A stretch of 64,000 nucleotides of DNA, taken from the NCBI RefSeq assembly GCF_020711235.1, contig NZ_JAJFAV010000018.1, positions 1-64,000 on the forward strand, written 5' to 3'. Positions 26,601 through 35,933 of the stretch are shown piece by piece. Each line of letters starts with the position of its first letter. Within the stretch, counting starts at the first letter, position 1. This DNA comes from Hymenobacter sp. 15J16-1T3B (GTDB taxonomy: Bacteria; Bacteroidota; Bacteroidia; Cytophagales; Hymenobacteraceae). The notes beneath the pieces are model-generated. The model was given only the letters and a program-made list of their open reading frames with translations, was not told where the DNA came from and searched no databases. A program made the translations under genes and the position numbers.

Positions 26601-26685
26601 ACCGGGTAAGCTGCTCCGGGCTGGGGTCGGCGTGGTACTGGCCGTAGCGAGCGGCTTGCTCGTCGCTGAGAAATTCAACGGGCAT
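23665..26685 (-). CDS. tnpA: Tn3-family transposase
   Basis: The 1006-residue protein is full length for Tn3-family TnpA. The N-terminal DNA-binding region includes SAADQQFLAARRLPHTRLG and RPNTGYEHQPLIQDYL. The C-terminal DDE domain shows ASADGMRFVVPVRT (first Asp), NRKYFGSERGVTYYNF, ADTHGYSDVVFGLFALLG (second Asp) and a late Glu in LEKEADYGPLNALS. It makes staggered cuts at the 38-bp ends and produces a cointegrate with a 5-bp duplication, as observed here. It lies 9 bp downstream of tnpR and both are likely cotranscribed. Confidence 0.97.
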   Translation of the reverse strand: MPVEFLSDEQAARYGQYHADPSPEQLTRFFYLSAADQQFLAARRLPHTRLGCAVQLGTLRFLGTFLVDPLQVPPVVVQTLAHQLGLAPEQLAPYGDRPNTGYEHQPLIQDYLQYHAFDGRQAFRLTRWLYAQVATSTVRPSVLFDLATAYLVAQRVVLPGVTVLARLIARVRERTGRHLYRQLRARLNPAQQAVLEALLRVGPGERLTPLEVLRTAPTRVSAPALVAALRRLDQIRALGVGEVPVQDLPEARLARLARHAQSAWAQTLLRMSEERRLATLLVFAQTLERTATDDILDLFDGLMATLALSGETTRRRERLRSLKDLDQAALVLEQAVRLLLDEDVPDADLRQHVLKRFGPDALRKAADAVQELARSDEDPLVEALSSRYATVRRFLPALLRGVVFEGTPAAKPLLDAWCFLQVQETGGRGLPKWASAPRAVVPRRWARRVFPAKGQVHPPAYTLCVVERLHQALRRRDVFVRRSERYGDPRAELLRGQAWEQVRDSVARALERSTDPQVELARWQEQLAAAYTEVRTNLPHNSALQVLEQDGQPYVALSALTAQGESDQLRSLRAQLAQRLPQVELAALLLEVDAFTGFASAFTHVADGQPAAPDLPLSLCAVLLAQACNLGLKTVARADVPALTLPHLSWVQQNYLRVETLTAANARLVDAQAQLPLAQAWGGGEVASADGMRFVVPVRTIHAGWNRKYFGSERGVTYYNFTSDQFTGFHGIVIPGTLRDSLFILAGLLEQQTSLDPREIMADTHGYSDVVFGLFALLGYRFSPRLADLPDQRFWRLEKEADYGPLNALSRHVVNARLIAEHWDDMLRLAGSLKLGKVKATAVMRTLQRAGTLSGLGRAVAEVGRVEKTLYLLAYVRDEAYRRRILVQLNRGGGRHAVARAVFHGKKGELRQRYREGMEDQLGALGLVVNALVLWNTRYLQQALEHHQAVVEPPEPGDVARLSPLLHEHINMLGRYDFTLPEGIAAGELRPLRDPTSLEERLAQLP

Positions 26686-26694
26686 GGGCAGCGC

Positions 26695-27285
26695 TTATGG
26701 GTGGGTTTGGCTGCCACCCGTCGGAACGCCCAAGTGGGCGAGGTAGCGGTAGATGGTGGCCCGACCAACACCCAGCAACTGGCCAATTTCGGCCACCGTT
26801 TTGTCTTGCTGCAAATACAGCGTCTTGGCGGCTTGTGCCTTGGACAACGCTTCTTTCGACAAGCCTTTGGGCCGCCCGCCCTGCCGGCCGCGGGCGCGGG
26901 CGGCCGTCAGTCCGGCGCGCGTCCGTTCGCGGATGATGTCGCGCTCAAACTCGGCCAGCGAGGCAAACAGGTTGAACATGAGCCGGCCCTGTGCCGTGGT
27001 GGTATCCAGGTGATCTTGCAGGCTGACGAAGTGGATGCCTTTGTCCTGAAAACCCGTCACCAGCGTGACCAGGTCTTTGAGCGAACGGCCCAACCGGTCC
27101 AGTTTCCAGACCACGAGCGTGTCGCCCGCCCGCAAGCGGGTCAGCAAGTGCTGGAGCGCCGGACGCTCTTTCACGGACGACACTTTTTCTTGGGCTACCT
27201 CGGCGCACCCGTAAGCTTGTAAGGCATCGGTCTGCAGGTGCAGCTGCTGGTCGGGGGTACTGACGCGAGCGTAGCCGAAAATCAT
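26695..27285 (-). CDS. tnpR: Serine recombinase (resolvase) of the Tn3 element
   Basis: From ATG 27285 the product is 196 residues, standard for TnpR. It has the catalytic Ser in GYARVSTPDQQ (Ser9), the RLGRSLKDL segment with active-site Arg residues, a middle helix LASLAEFERDIIRERT, and a C-terminal HTH (VAEIGQLLGVGRATIYRYL) for binding res. It resolves cointegrates into separate replicons. A dyad-containing site sits directly upstream and is the likely res region. The upstream extension of the frame to 27375 overlaps that site and was rejected. Confidence 0.95.
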   Translation of the reverse strand: MIFGYARVSTPDQQLHLQTDALQAYGCAEVAQEKVSSVKERPALQHLLTRLRAGDTLVVWKLDRLGRSLKDLVTLVTGFQDKGIHFVSLQDHLDTTTAQGRLMFNLFASLAEFERDIIRERTRAGLTAARARGRQGGRPKGLSKEALSKAQAAKTLYLQQDKTVAEIGQLLGVGRATIYRYLAHLGVPTGGSQTHP

Positions 27286-27289
27286 AGGC

Positions 27290-27348
27290 GGTATTCTCAG
27301 GAAGTCAACGAGCGCGAAGATAGCGAGTCGTTGATTCGTGAGAACACC
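27290..27348. other. Candidate res site of the transposon
   Basis: A nested dyad lies immediately upstream of tnpR. Outer arms GGTATTCTCA (27290-27299) and TGAGAACACC (27339-27348) match at 9 of 10 positions. Inner arms AGTCAACGA (27303-27311) and TCGTTGATT (27328-27336) match at 8 of 9. Position and symmetry fit resolvase binding, probably with more subsites to about 27480 that I could not delimit. The intergenic stretch 27349-27511 shows no gene. Confidence 0.5.
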
Positions 27349-27511
27349 ATATGAGACAGTTATTGCCGTACTCAAGCACCTCGCAAACGGCCGCGGTCAC
27401 CGGGTCGAAATAACGCCCGTTTTGTGAGATGCTGTGTTGTTCTAAAATTAGTTGACCAACCGGTAGCCCCAACCTGAACAACACGCTAGACGGAATTTAT
27501 CCGCTAGGTTG

Positions 27512-29995
27512 CTATTCAAATCCGCTCCCCGTCCCCGCATCTGAAGGCCCTTGCTGGGGCCGCCGCCGCTGGTTGCTCTCGACTCCATCCTGCCCGAAAC
27601 GGTAGCTGAATGTCAATATAGCAATGCGCGACTCGCGCTTGTTGCGGCTGACGGCGTCGAGATTAGGACCGTAAGCAGTGAAGTTGAAGCGCAGGGTGTT
27701 GAACACGTCCGACACGCGCAGGGAGAGGCTGCCTCGGTCGCCGAGCACGGCGTACTTGGCGGCCACGTCGGTGTTGAAAGTGGTCAGGCGGCGGCCCTGG
27801 GCCGACACCACCGGCGAGCGGTAGTTGGCCGACACCTGCACATCGAGCTTCTTCACCGGCGTGAGCGTGGTGTTGACGCGGGCGGTGTATACGAAGTTAC
27901 TGTTGTTGATGTCGGTGCTCGGGCCGGTGCCTTTGATGATGCGCCGGAAGGCCGAGGCCGTGCCGTTGAGCTTCCAGAATGACGTCAGGCTGGTGGCGCC
28001 GATCAGTTCCAGGCCGTAGTTCGTCTCGTCGCCCAAGTTCAGGCGGATGTTATTGGTCACCACGTTGCCGGTCAGCGGGTCGGTGATAATTGCCCGAAAC
28101 CCTTTGATGGTCTGCGTTTCGACGTTGTAAAAGGCCGTCGTGGTCAGCGAGTTATTCTTGCCGAAGAACTTTTGGTGGCCCAGTTCCACGGCGTGGATGT
28201 ATTCGGGCAGCAGCAGCGGGTTGCCAGTGTTCAGGTTGAGCGGATCGGAGCGGTCGGTGAAGGGATTCAGCTCGCCCTGGTCGGGACGCTGCACGCGCTT
28301 GGAGTAGCTCAGGCGTAGCTGCTGGTCTTGGCTGAGTTCGTAGCTGAGCACGGCACTGGGAAACACGTTCAGGTAGCTGCGCCGGAACTGCTGCCCGGTC
28401 GAGAGTTGGTGGCCGTGGGTGTTGGTTTGCTCGGCCCGCACGCCGGCCTGGTAGCTCAGGTGGCCCACCGCGTTGCCATACGTCGCGTAGGCGGCCTGAA
28501 TGTACTCCTGGTACAGAAAGTGGTTCGACGGATCAAAGGCCAGCGGCAGGGTGCTCTGAAAGCGGTAGTCGTTATCATACTGGCGCCAGAGGCTCTTGGC
28601 CCCGGTTTCCAGCCGGCTTTTCTCGCCCAGTGGCTGCACGTAGTCCACCTGCCCCGAACCCTGGTGCAGCCGGTTGTCGAAGTGCTGCTGCTGCCCAGGT
28701 TTCGCACCACCTTCAAGGTAGTACAGGCGCGAGTCGATGGTGTTCTGCCCGTGCAGGGGCGTGTAGATGGCGCTGGCCGTCAGCTCGCGGCCTTTCTGCC
28801 CGGTCCAGGTGCGGCGGTAATCCAGCGTCACGTCGGCCGAGCGGTTGGTGCTGCGGGCGGTGTTGCTGCGGTCCGTCGTGCCCAGGCTGTCGGCGTAGCT
28901 GCGAGTATCAGCGAAATTGAATTGCCGCGAGGCAATGTTCTCCCAGCTGTGGCCCGCGTTGTAGCGCGGCTGCACCGACAGGGTCAGCGTCTGCTCGGGC
29001 GTGAGGCTGTAGTCGAGGCCCAGCCGCAGCGCGTTCGACTGGTTGTAGACGACGCCCTGGCGGTTCTGGCGCAGTACACGCCGGGTGCTGGCGCCGGCCG
29101 CGTCGGTGCTGGTGATGGTCTGGTCCAGGGAGCCGTAGCCGGTGCGGCGGTCCTGGCGGCCGTCGTAGGTCAGGAACACGTTCACCGGACCCCGGTGGTA
29201 GTTCAGGCTCAGCGCACCGTTGTACTTGTCCTTGGTGCCCACGCCGGCCGTAGCCTGCCCGTTGAGCCCGTCGCGGCGGTTTTTCTTGAGCACGATGTTG
29301 ATGATGCCGGCCGCCCCTTCAGCATCGTAGCGGGCCGAGGGATTGGTAATGACTTCCACCGACTCGATCTGCGAGGCCGGAATCTGGTCGAGCGAGACGC
29401 CCCGGCCGCCGCCGGCCGCGCCCGAGGGTTTGCCGTCGATGAAGATGGTCACGCCGCTGGAGCCGCGCAAACTCACCGCCCCGTTCTGGTCCACCGTCAC
29501 GGAGGGCACGTTCTGCAGCACGTCGGCGGCGGTGCCACCCACGGCGGTCAGGTCCTTGGCCACGCTCACCACTTTCTTGTCGAGGCCGGCCTGCACCACC
29601 GCTCGTTCGCCCTGGATGACCACGTCCTGGAGCTGGGTAGCCGTTGGGCGCAGGCGCAACGTACCCAACGCTACTTCAGTCGAGGCTACCGTCACGGGCT
29701 TGCGGCCGGGGCGGTAGCCCAGCACCGTGGCCCGTAGGGAGTAGCTGCCGAAAACTACTTTATCGAGCACAAAGGCGCCATTTTCGGCGGTTTGGGCGCC
29801 GGCCACGAAGCTGGAATCCTGGGCGCGCAGCAGCACCACGTTGGCAAAAGGCAGCGGTTGGTTGGTGGCCGCGTCATAGAGCAGCCCGCGCACGGTAGCC
29901 GTCGACTGGGCCCGCGACGCCAGTGGGGTGAGCAGTACTATCAACACCACCCAAAACGGGCACTTCAGGCGCTCCAGGCGAAAAAATGTATTCAT
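27512..29995 (-). CDS. TonB-dependent-receptor-like outer-membrane protein (carboxypeptidase-regulatory, plug, barrel)
   Basis: The ATG at 29995 gives 827 residues: a signal peptide ending SRAQ, an N-terminal carboxypeptidase-regulatory-like domain (about 30-115, with GLLYDAATNQPLPFANVVL), a plug domain (about 125-235, with VLQNVPSVTVDQNGAVSLRG and FIDGKPSG), and a beta-barrel of the OMP_b-brl_3 type. Barrel members of this group import or sense substrates at the outer membrane; the substrate is not shown. It lies 77 bp downstream of the PepSY-like gene and probably shares its promoter. It is the first cargo gene after the resolvase region. Confidence 0.85.
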   Translation of the reverse strand: MNTFFRLERLKCPFWVVLIVLLTPLASRAQSTATVRGLLYDAATNQPLPFANVVLLRAQDSSFVAGAQTAENGAFVLDKVVFGSYSLRATVLGYRPGRKPVTVASTEVALGTLRLRPTATQLQDVVIQGERAVVQAGLDKKVVSVAKDLTAVGGTAADVLQNVPSVTVDQNGAVSLRGSSGVTIFIDGKPSGAAGGGRGVSLDQIPASQIESVEVITNPSARYDAEGAAGIINIVLKKNRRDGLNGQATAGVGTKDKYNGALSLNYHRGPVNVFLTYDGRQDRRTGYGSLDQTITSTDAAGASTRRVLRQNRQGVVYNQSNALRLGLDYSLTPEQTLTLSVQPRYNAGHSWENIASRQFNFADTRSYADSLGTTDRSNTARSTNRSADVTLDYRRTWTGQKGRELTASAIYTPLHGQNTIDSRLYYLEGGAKPGQQQHFDNRLHQGSGQVDYVQPLGEKSRLETGAKSLWRQYDNDYRFQSTLPLAFDPSNHFLYQEYIQAAYATYGNAVGHLSYQAGVRAEQTNTHGHQLSTGQQFRRSYLNVFPSAVLSYELSQDQQLRLSYSKRVQRPDQGELNPFTDRSDPLNLNTGNPLLLPEYIHAVELGHQKFFGKNNSLTTTAFYNVETQTIKGFRAIITDPLTGNVVTNNIRLNLGDETNYGLELIGATSLTSFWKLNGTASAFRRIIKGTGPSTDINNSNFVYTARVNTTLTPVKKLDVQVSANYRSPVVSAQGRRLTTFNTDVAAKYAVLGDRGSLSLRVSDVFNTLRFNFTAYGPNLDAVSRNKRESRIAILTFSYRFGQDGVESNQRRRPQQGPSDAGTGSGFE

Positions 29996-30072
29996 TCGTT
30001 CAACAGGTAGCCGGGACGAAACCTGCAGCAGGCTCCGTCCCGGCCATTCACTCACTCACGTTCACTCCGGTA

Positions 30073-30540
30073 CTACTTCTTATCGGCTTTTGCATCGTCG
30101 GCTTCGGTCTTGACTACCCCACCGCTGGCGTCGAAAATGACGTCCATCTTCTTGCCGGGCTTGCGCAACTCGGCCTCGTAGGTGGTAGCGCCGGTGGCCG
30201 CCGTCACGATTTTGGCCGCCTCCGTCACCTGGTAGCCGGCGTAGGCACTGGTTAGCTTGCCGCGCACGGCCGCCGGCAGTTGCGCCACCCGGATTTCCGT
30301 CTCGGTTTCCAGCAGCTTCCCATCCGCCGTCATCACCACCGACAGCTCCTCGGCGCCCTGCTTAAACTCGGCCTCGTAGTTGCCGTCTTCCTTTTCCCAC
30401 TTTACCTGCTTGGCCGCCGGGTGGGCTTTGTGGAAAGCAGCCGTTACGGCAGCGGGTACTTGCTTGGCCGTCAGCTCCTGGGCCTGGACTGCAACGGCTG
30501 CCCCCGTAGTCAGGGCCAGCAGCAACAACGTTTTTTTCAT
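30073..30540 (-). CDS. PepSY-like periplasmic protein 1
   Basis: From ATG 30540 the product is 155 residues with a clean signal peptide (cleavage near VQAQ). Two tandem PepSY-like repeats follow: VPAAVTAAFHKAHPAAKQVKWEKE and LPAAVRGKLTSAYAGYQVTE, each followed by a strand pair with YEAEF or YEAEL. Such BLIP-like folds are common periplasmic partners of two-component systems in Bacteroidota. It is preceded by a regulon box with the standard 8-bp spacer and is upstream of the TonB-type receptor. It resembles the second PepSY-like gene at 37351-37827. The ligand is unknown. Confidence 0.85.
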   Translation of the reverse strand: MKKTLLLLALTTGAAVAVQAQELTAKQVPAAVTAAFHKAHPAAKQVKWEKEDGNYEAEFKQGAEELSVVMTADGKLLETETEIRVAQLPAAVRGKLTSAYAGYQVTEAAKIVTAATGATTYEAELRKPGKKMDVIFDASGGVVKTEADDAKADKK

Positions 30541-30570
30541 GGGGCAATGCGGGTTACATGGTTGACGCTG

Positions 30571-30602
30571 CAATCCTACACCCCGTTTCTGTGATTTTTC
30601 TG
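30571..30602 (-). promoter_or_regulatory. Regulon promoter of PepSY1/receptor unit
   Basis: In gene direction the site reads CAGAAAAATCACAGAA (30602-30587), 8 bp, then TAGGATTG (30578-30571), close to TAnnTTTG. The two CAGAA half-sites are 11 bp apart. The start codon at 30540 is 30 bp beyond the -7 element. This is one of the clearest members of the eight-site set. Confidence 0.75.
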
Positions 30603-30672
30603 GCGTCATCTATCCACCGCAAACCGGCGATTCTGCTCCAGACGAAAATGCTGTCTGTCTCAGCCGCACGGG

Positions 30673-31512
30673 TTACAGCATGACCACCACGGTTGCTCCC
30701 GCAGCGCCGTTCAGGTAGCTGGGAATGACCACGGCTCGGTCGCCAAGGCCCTTGCGTAGCTGCCGGTGCAGCCAGGGGTACGCCCAGTACGCCAGCTCAG
30801 TGGATACGATGCCCACCGCCGCTCCGGCCATGACGTCGGACAGCCAATGGTTGTCCTTGGCAATGCGCAGGCCGCCGGTAGCCGTGGCCACCGTGTAGCC
30901 GCCCACGCTGTACCAGATACTGCGCCCGCCGTACTCCTTGTGCAGAAACGTGGCCGCCGAAAACGCCGCGCTGGTGTGCTGGCTTGGAAACGAATCGAAG
31001 CTGTTGCCCAGCGGCCGCTCCACGTGGGTCAGCCGCTTGAGGTTGCTTGTCAGCGCGTTGTTAATGGTGTAGGTCAGCCCGAACAGCAGGGCTTGATTCA
31101 ACGTGTTGTGTTTGCCCTTCACCCCAACCAAGCTCAACCCCAGGCTGGCGTAGGCCGGCACGTGCCGCAGCTGGTCGTCGAGGTTGGTGCGGATGCGCAG
31201 GTGCTCGTGCACTTCCTCGCGCAACTCTTCGTCGGATTCCAGCACGTCCACTTTCTCGGTGCCGAGCACGGCCAGCGTCAGCAGCGTAGCCGGCACGATG
31301 GTACGCCGGAATGCGGGGCGTGCGGTGAAGCGCGGCCGGGGCGCGTCCGCTGACCGGCGGAGTGTGTCGGTCGGCTCGCGCCCGAGTTGCCAGGACTGGG
31401 TAAGCCAGCGGACAGTAGGCGTTTGGGCGGCGAGCCTGAATGGCCGGCTGCACCACAGCAGAAGCAGCAAACAGCCGCCCCGTACGAGCATTCGGGTTGT
31501 CGGGGGGAGCAT
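30673..31512 (-). CDS. PAP2-family phosphatase 1
   Basis: The 279-residue product (alternative ATG at 31491) has a signal sequence ending LAAQ. The C-terminal PAP2 domain shows KRLTHVERP (about 159-167), SFPSQHTSAAF (about 174-184, PSGH variant with Gln) and RIAKDNHWLSDV (about 216-227), the three motifs with catalytic His and Arg/Lys. The fold hydrolyses lipid phosphates, such as undecaprenyl or lipid A phosphates, on the periplasmic side. The upstream extension of the frame to 32451 is antisense shadow over the pump gene. It has its own regulon box 77 bp upstream. Confidence 0.85.
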   Translation of the reverse strand: MLPPTTRMLVRGGCLLLLLWCSRPFRLAAQTPTVRWLTQSWQLGREPTDTLRRSADAPRPRFTARPAFRRTIVPATLLTLAVLGTEKVDVLESDEELREEVHEHLRIRTNLDDQLRHVPAYASLGLSLVGVKGKHNTLNQALLFGLTYTINNALTSNLKRLTHVERPLGNSFDSFPSQHTSAAFSAATFLHKEYGGRSIWYSVGGYTVATATGGLRIAKDNHWLSDVMAGAAVGIVSTELAYWAYPWLHRQLRKGLGDRAVVIPSYLNGAAGATVVVML

Positions 31513-31572
31513 CCGGCAATCAATGAGGAAGATGGAGGGCGAAGCGGCTCGGGTGCCGGCAGCACCCGAGCC

Positions 31573-31604
31573 GCAGTTTACTGGGCAATTCTGGAGTAAA
31601 TCTG
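31573..31604 (-). promoter_or_regulatory. Regulon promoter of PAP2 phosphatase 1
   Basis: Gene-direction box CAGATTTACTCCAGAA (31604-31589), 8 bp, then TAAACTGC (31580-31573). The half-sites are 11 bp apart. The same TAnaCTGC form of the -7 element is found in the promoter of PAP2 phosphatase 3. Confidence 0.7.
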
Positions 31605-31625
31605 AAGTGGTACCCGGCCGTTGGT

Positions 31626-34600
31626 TCAGGACGTGGGCGTCGCAGCGGCTGGCTCCGGTGCTTTCGGCCGCCCAAACGCCCAGTACAGGGCCGGCATGCC
31701 CAGCAGGTTCAGCACCGTGGAGGTGACGACGCCGCCCAGGATGACGACCGACATGGGGTGCTCGATTTCGGCGCCCGGCACGTTGCCGCTCACGATGATG
31801 GGCAGCAGCGCCAGCACCGACGTCAGGGCTGTCATAATGATGGGCGACACGCGCTCCAAGGACCCGCGAATAACCAGCTCTTTGCCAAAGGACATGCCTT
31901 CTTCGCGCTCCAGGTGCTGGTAGTGGCTCACCAGCATGATGCTGTTGCGGGCCGCCACGCCCAGCACCGTGATGAAGCCCACGATGGAGCCGAGCGAGAG
32001 GACGCCCCCGGTCAGAAACGCAGCCAGCAGGCAACCCGACACGGCGAAGAACAAACTCAGTATCCCCAGCACCGCCAGCCGCACGGTGCCGAAATCGGTA
32101 TAGAGCACTAGAAAGATGCCGATGAGCGAGAGGCCCACCAGCATCAGCATCCGATTCTGCGAGGCTTGTCGCTCGGCGTACTCGCCCAGGATTTCGGGGT
32201 GGTAGCCGGCGCCGAACTGCACCTGGTCGACCTGCGCCTGCACGTCGCGGGCCACAGAGCCCAGGTCGCGGCCGCGCACGTTCAGCGTCACGTCGATGCG
32301 GCGGGAGGAGGCTTCGCGGGTGATTTCGTTGGGCGTGGGCACGATGCGCACGTCGGCCACTTCGCTCAGCGGCACCGAGCCGCCGCTGGGCACCGCAATC
32401 AGCAGGTCGCGCACGGCCCCGAAATCGGCCCGCACGGCCGGCTGCCCCCACACGGCAACGTCGAAAATCTTCTGCTCCTGGTAAATCTCGCCCACTTTGC
32501 GGCCGCGCACCAGCGTGCCGATGGCCCGCAGCAGGTCGCCGGGGCTCAGGCCGTAGCGCGCCGCCGATTCGGGCCGGAGCTTCACTTGAATCTGCGGCAC
32601 CAGCGTCTGCTGCTGCACTTTCAGGTCCACTACCCCGTCGACGCCCTCCAGCCGGCTACCCACTTCCTTGGCCTTGGTGTAGAGTTGGTCGAGGTCGGGG
32701 CCGAAGATGCGCACCACCACCGTGGCCGAAGTGCCGGTCAGCACCTCTTTGATTCGCTCGCGCAGGTAGGTCAGCAGGTCGCGGTACAGGCCGGGGTAGC
32801 CGTCCACCACTTCCTGAATTTTGGCCACCGTCGCCTCGTAGTCCACGCTGGGGTCCACGGAAATCCACAGCTCGGTGAAGTTCGGGCCGACTACCTCGTC
32901 GGCTACCTCCGCCCGGCCGATGTGGGCGCCGAAGTTGCGCACGCCCGGAATGGCGCGCAGTTCCTTGCTGGCCCGCACCGTAATGCGCGACATAGCCGGC
33001 AGCGAGGTACCGGGTTTCTCCACCCAGTGCATCAGGAAGTCGTACTCCTTGAAGTTGGGCAGAAACTCCTGCCCGAAAAACGGCAGCGTGAGCATCGACG
33101 CCACCGCTACGCCCGCGAGCGTCCAGGCCACGCGCTTGGGGCGCGCCAGCAGGGCGGGAAGCAGGCGGCCGTAGTGTCGCTTCAGCCAGGCCACCACTGG
33201 GGCTTCCTTGGCTTGCTTCTCGGCCGCTTTGGGCAGCAGTAGCAGCGCCAAGGCGGGCGTCAGCGTCAGGGCAACGAAGAGCGAGGCGAGGATGGCCAGC
33301 ACGTAGGAAAACGCCAGCGGCTGGAAAAACGCCCCCGACAAGCCCGGCAGCAAAAAGATGGGCAGCAGCACCAGCGCAACGATGAGCGAGCCGTAAATCA
33401 CGGCCGAGCGCACTTCCATCGACGCCTCGAACACTACCGCGAAAGGGGTTTGGGGCGAGCCGGCTTCCCGGTTCAGCCGCAACCGACGCATGATGTTCTC
33501 CACGTCGATGATGGCGTCGTCGACCACTTCACCCAGCGAAATGATGAGGCCGGCCAGCACCATCGTGTCGATGGTGCGGCCGGAGTAGCGCAGCACCAGC
33601 GCGGCGGCAATGAGCGAGGTGGGCAGCGCCAGCGCGCTGATGAGGGCCGTGCGCCACTCGTAGAGGAAGAACAGCAGCACCACGACCACCAGCACGCAGC
33701 CGATGAGCAGGGACTTGTTCAGGTTGTCGAGCGACATTTCAATGAACGTCGCGGGGCGGAAGATGGTCGAGTCAATTTCCAGCCCTTTCAGGCCGGGGCG
33801 CATGGCGTCGAGGGCAGCTTCCACCTGCCGGGTCACGTCGAGCGTGTTGGCGCCGGGCTGCTTTTCCACGATGAGCAGCAGGCCGGGACCGTCGTTAATC
33901 ACCGCGTCGCCGATGGGCGCCGGGAAACCTTCGACCACTTGCGCCACTTCGCCCAGCTTCAGACTCACGCCGTTGCGGAAGGTCACCGGCACCTGGGCCA
34001 GGTCGGCAGCCGACTGAATGGCCGCGCTTTGCGACAACGCCAGGCGCTGGTTCGGCGTGTCGACGAAGCCCCCACCGGCCAGCGTCGTCGCGTCGGCCGC
34101 CGCTTGTTCTACTTCGGCCAGCGTCAGGCCCAGGTTGCGCAGTTGCTCGGGGTTCACCAGCACCTGCAACTGCCGGTCGCGCTGCCCCCAGATGGCGACG
34201 TTGGCCACGCCGGGCACGGCCATCAGGCGCGGCCGAATGCTCCAGCGGGCCAGCGTCGTCATCTCCACCTGCGAGAGACTGTCCGACGATACCCCAATTT
34301 TAAGCACCCGGCTGGTGGACGAAAGCGGCGAGAGCATCACCGGCGGTCGGGCAACCGAAGGCAAGGTGGGCGCCACCCGGCTCAGGCGCTCCTGCACGGC
34401 CTGCCGGGCGTCGTTGATGTCGATGCCCTGCGGAAAGTACAGCACCACCGACGACAGCCCTAGCACCGATTTGGAGCGGATTTTCTTGACCTCGGGCGTG
34501 CCGTTCAGCGCATTTTCCAGCGGCACACTCACCAAGGCTTCCACCTCGGCGGTACTCAGGCCGGGCGCTTCGGTCTGCACTTCCACGTAGGGCGGGGCAA

Positions 34601-34721
34601 ACTCCGGGAACACGTCCAGCGGAGTATTGCGCACCACCTGCAGGCCCGCGACGAGCATCACGCTGAAGAGTACGACGATGACCAGGCGCAGCCGTAGCGC
34701 CGTTTCTACCAACCACTTCAT
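31626..34721 (-). CDS. HME-type RND efflux pump, system 1
   Basis: The 1031-residue protein is a full-length RND transporter without a C-terminal channel fusion. It has the first helix and periplasmic start typical of CusA/CzcA relatives ([22 protein letters not shown]). The fourth-helix motif [17 protein letters not shown] provides Asp-Asp and Glu for proton relay. It ends with the second set of membrane helices ([20 protein letters not shown]). The set of acidic residues differs from the classical CzcA DFG...DGA pattern in the other pump on this plasmid, so substrate may differ. It is cotranscribed with adaptor 1, 3 bp upstream, and channel 1. Confidence 0.9.
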   Translation of the reverse strand: MKWLVETALRLRLVIVVLFSVMLVAGLQVVRNTPLDVFPEFAPPYVEVQTEAPGLSTAEVEALVSVPLENALNGTPEVKKIRSKSVLGLSSVVLYFPQGIDINDARQAVQERLSRVAPTLPSVARPPVMLSPLSSTSRVLKIGVSSDSLSQVEMTTLARWSIRPRLMAVPGVANVAIWGQRDRQLQVLVNPEQLRNLGLTLAEVEQAAADATTLAGGGFVDTPNQRLALSQSAAIQSAADLAQVPVTFRNGVSLKLGEVAQVVEGFPAPIGDAVINDGPGLLLIVEKQPGANTLDVTRQVEAALDAMRPGLKGLEIDSTIFRPATFIEMSLDNLNKSLLIGCVLVVVVLLFFLYEWRTALISALALPTSLIAAALVLRYSGRTIDTMVLAGLIISLGEVVDDAIIDVENIMRRLRLNREAGSPQTPFAVVFEASMEVRSAVIYGSLIVALVLLPIFLLPGLSGAFFQPLAFSYVLAILASLFVALTLTPALALLLLPKAAEKQAKEAPVVAWLKRHYGRLLPALLARPKRVAWTLAGVAVASMLTLPFFGQEFLPNFKEYDFLMHWVEKPGTSLPAMSRITVRASKELRAIPGVRNFGAHIGRAEVADEVVGPNFTELWISVDPSVDYEATVAKIQEVVDGYPGLYRDLLTYLRERIKEVLTGTSATVVVRIFGPDLDQLYTKAKEVGSRLEGVDGVVDLKVQQQTLVPQIQVKLRPESAARYGLSPGDLLRAIGTLVRGRKVGEIYQEQKIFDVAVWGQPAVRADFGAVRDLLIAVPSGGSVPLSEVADVRIVPTPNEITREASSRRIDVTLNVRGRDLGSVARDVQAQVDQVQFGAGYHPEILGEYAERQASQNRMLMLVGLSLIGIFLVLYTDFGTVRLAVLGILSLFFAVSGCLLAAFLTGGVLSLGSIVGFITVLGVAARNSIMLVSHYQHLEREEGMSFGKELVIRGSLERVSPIIMTALTSVLALLPIIVSGNVPGAEIEHPMSVVILGGVVTSTVLNLLGMPALYWAFGRPKAPEPAAATPTS

Positions 34722-34724
34722 ACA

Positions 34725-35915
34725 CTAGTGGCTTCCGCCAAATTCGGTTCCGAATAACTCTGCCGCGCCGTCGGTGACGACGACGGCCCCGGCCTGCACC
34801 CCGCGCGACACCACCAATTGGTCGCCCACGGCACGTTGCACTTCCACCCGCTGCCGAGTGTACTGCTGCGGGGCCGTGCGCACGTACACCCACTGCCCGC
34901 CCGAGGCGTCGTAGAGCAGCGCGGCGGCCGGAATAGTCAACGCCGGTGTACCGCCGTTGCTGGCGTTGGCAGCAGTGCTGAGCTTCACGTCCACGGCCAC
35001 CCGCTCACCGGGCCGGAAGGCTTCGTCGGTGTTGTCGACCTCAAAGAACACGTCGGCCGTGGCCGTGCCGGAGGTAGCACCCAGAGTCGGAGCTTCCACG
35101 GGACGGCCCAGGCGGGGAGCACCGCCGTTGAGCGGCCGAACGGATACGGTCTGATCGGCGCCCAGGCGGCGGAGGTCCCCCACGAACAGCGGCACGCGCA
35201 CCCATACTTTAGTCAGCGCCGCCAGCTCCACCAGCACCGTGTTGGTGGTGACGATGGTGTTCGGCGCTACCGCCACGCGCTGCACCACGCCGCTCAGCGG
35301 GGCCTTGATCGGTAGCGTCTGCCCGCCGCCGGTATTGCCGCTCATGGCCGCCTGCCGGGCTTGCGCGTCGGCCAGAGCACGCTCGGCCAGCGCCACATCG
35401 GCGCGGGCATCGTCGCGGGCCCGGACACTGCCCGCCCGGTCAGCCAGCAGCTCCTCGGCCCGCTGCAATCGGGCACGGGTAACACGCAGCTGAATGCGCG
35501 CCTGCTCGGTACCCTGGTTTAGGGTCAGCAGGTCGCGCTCGGGCGGGAGCGGCACCAGCTGGTACAAGGTCTGCCCCTGACGCACGCGCTGGCCGGCCGT
35601 TAGCCCGCTACCACCGCGCAGGGTGCCCTGCACTGGCGCCACCACGGTGACAGCCTGCCCCGGTACGGCCTGAATTTCGCCGCCGACTTCGCGGGTGGCC
35701 TGCACTTGGTCGGTTGTGAGCGTTACCGTGCGAATACCCAGACGCTTTTCCGCCTGCGGGGTAATCTTCACGGTCGTCAGGTCCGATTCCTTGACCGGGT
35801 TCTGCACTTCGGAAGGACTCTGGTGCGGGGGCTTCTCGTCTTTGCCGCAGCTGGCCAGGCTCAGCAGGCCCACTACGGGCAGCAGACGAAAAAGAAGTGG
35901 ATTATGGAAGGTCAT
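34725..35915 (-). CDS. RND periplasmic adaptor, system 1
   Basis: The 396-residue lipoprotein (lipobox LSLASC near residue 18-23) contains the adaptor features: a barrel-sandwich half (VVAPVQGTLRGGSGLTAGQRVRQGQ, about 87-111), a coiled-coil hairpin rich in Ala/Arg (about 130-190), the second half-motif (APLSGVVQRVAVAPNTIVT) and a C-terminal domain. It bridges the RND pump to the channel. It lies 18 bp after the channel gene and 3 bp before the pump gene in the same operon. Confidence 0.9.
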   Translation of the reverse strand: MTFHNPLLFRLLPVVGLLSLASCGKDEKPPHQSPSEVQNPVKESDLTTVKITPQAEKRLGIRTVTLTTDQVQATREVGGEIQAVPGQAVTVVAPVQGTLRGGSGLTAGQRVRQGQTLYQLVPLPPERDLLTLNQGTEQARIQLRVTRARLQRAEELLADRAGSVRARDDARADVALAERALADAQARQAAMSGNTGGGQTLPIKAPLSGVVQRVAVAPNTIVTTNTVLVELAALTKVWVRVPLFVGDLRRLGADQTVSVRPLNGGAPRLGRPVEAPTLGATSGTATADVFFEVDNTDEAFRPGERVAVDVKLSTAANASNGGTPALTIPAAALLYDASGGQWVYVRTAPQQYTRQRVEVQRAVGDQLVVSRGVQAGAVVVTDGAAELFGTEFGGSH

Positions 35916-35933
35916 CAGCAGAAGTAGTGAGGA

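Noticed and set aside
30673-32451. PAP2 gene read as a 592-residue protein
   Set aside because: The upstream 310 residues are Ala/Arg/Gly-rich shadow of the pump gene and include the promoter box; the signal peptide start at 31512 fits better.
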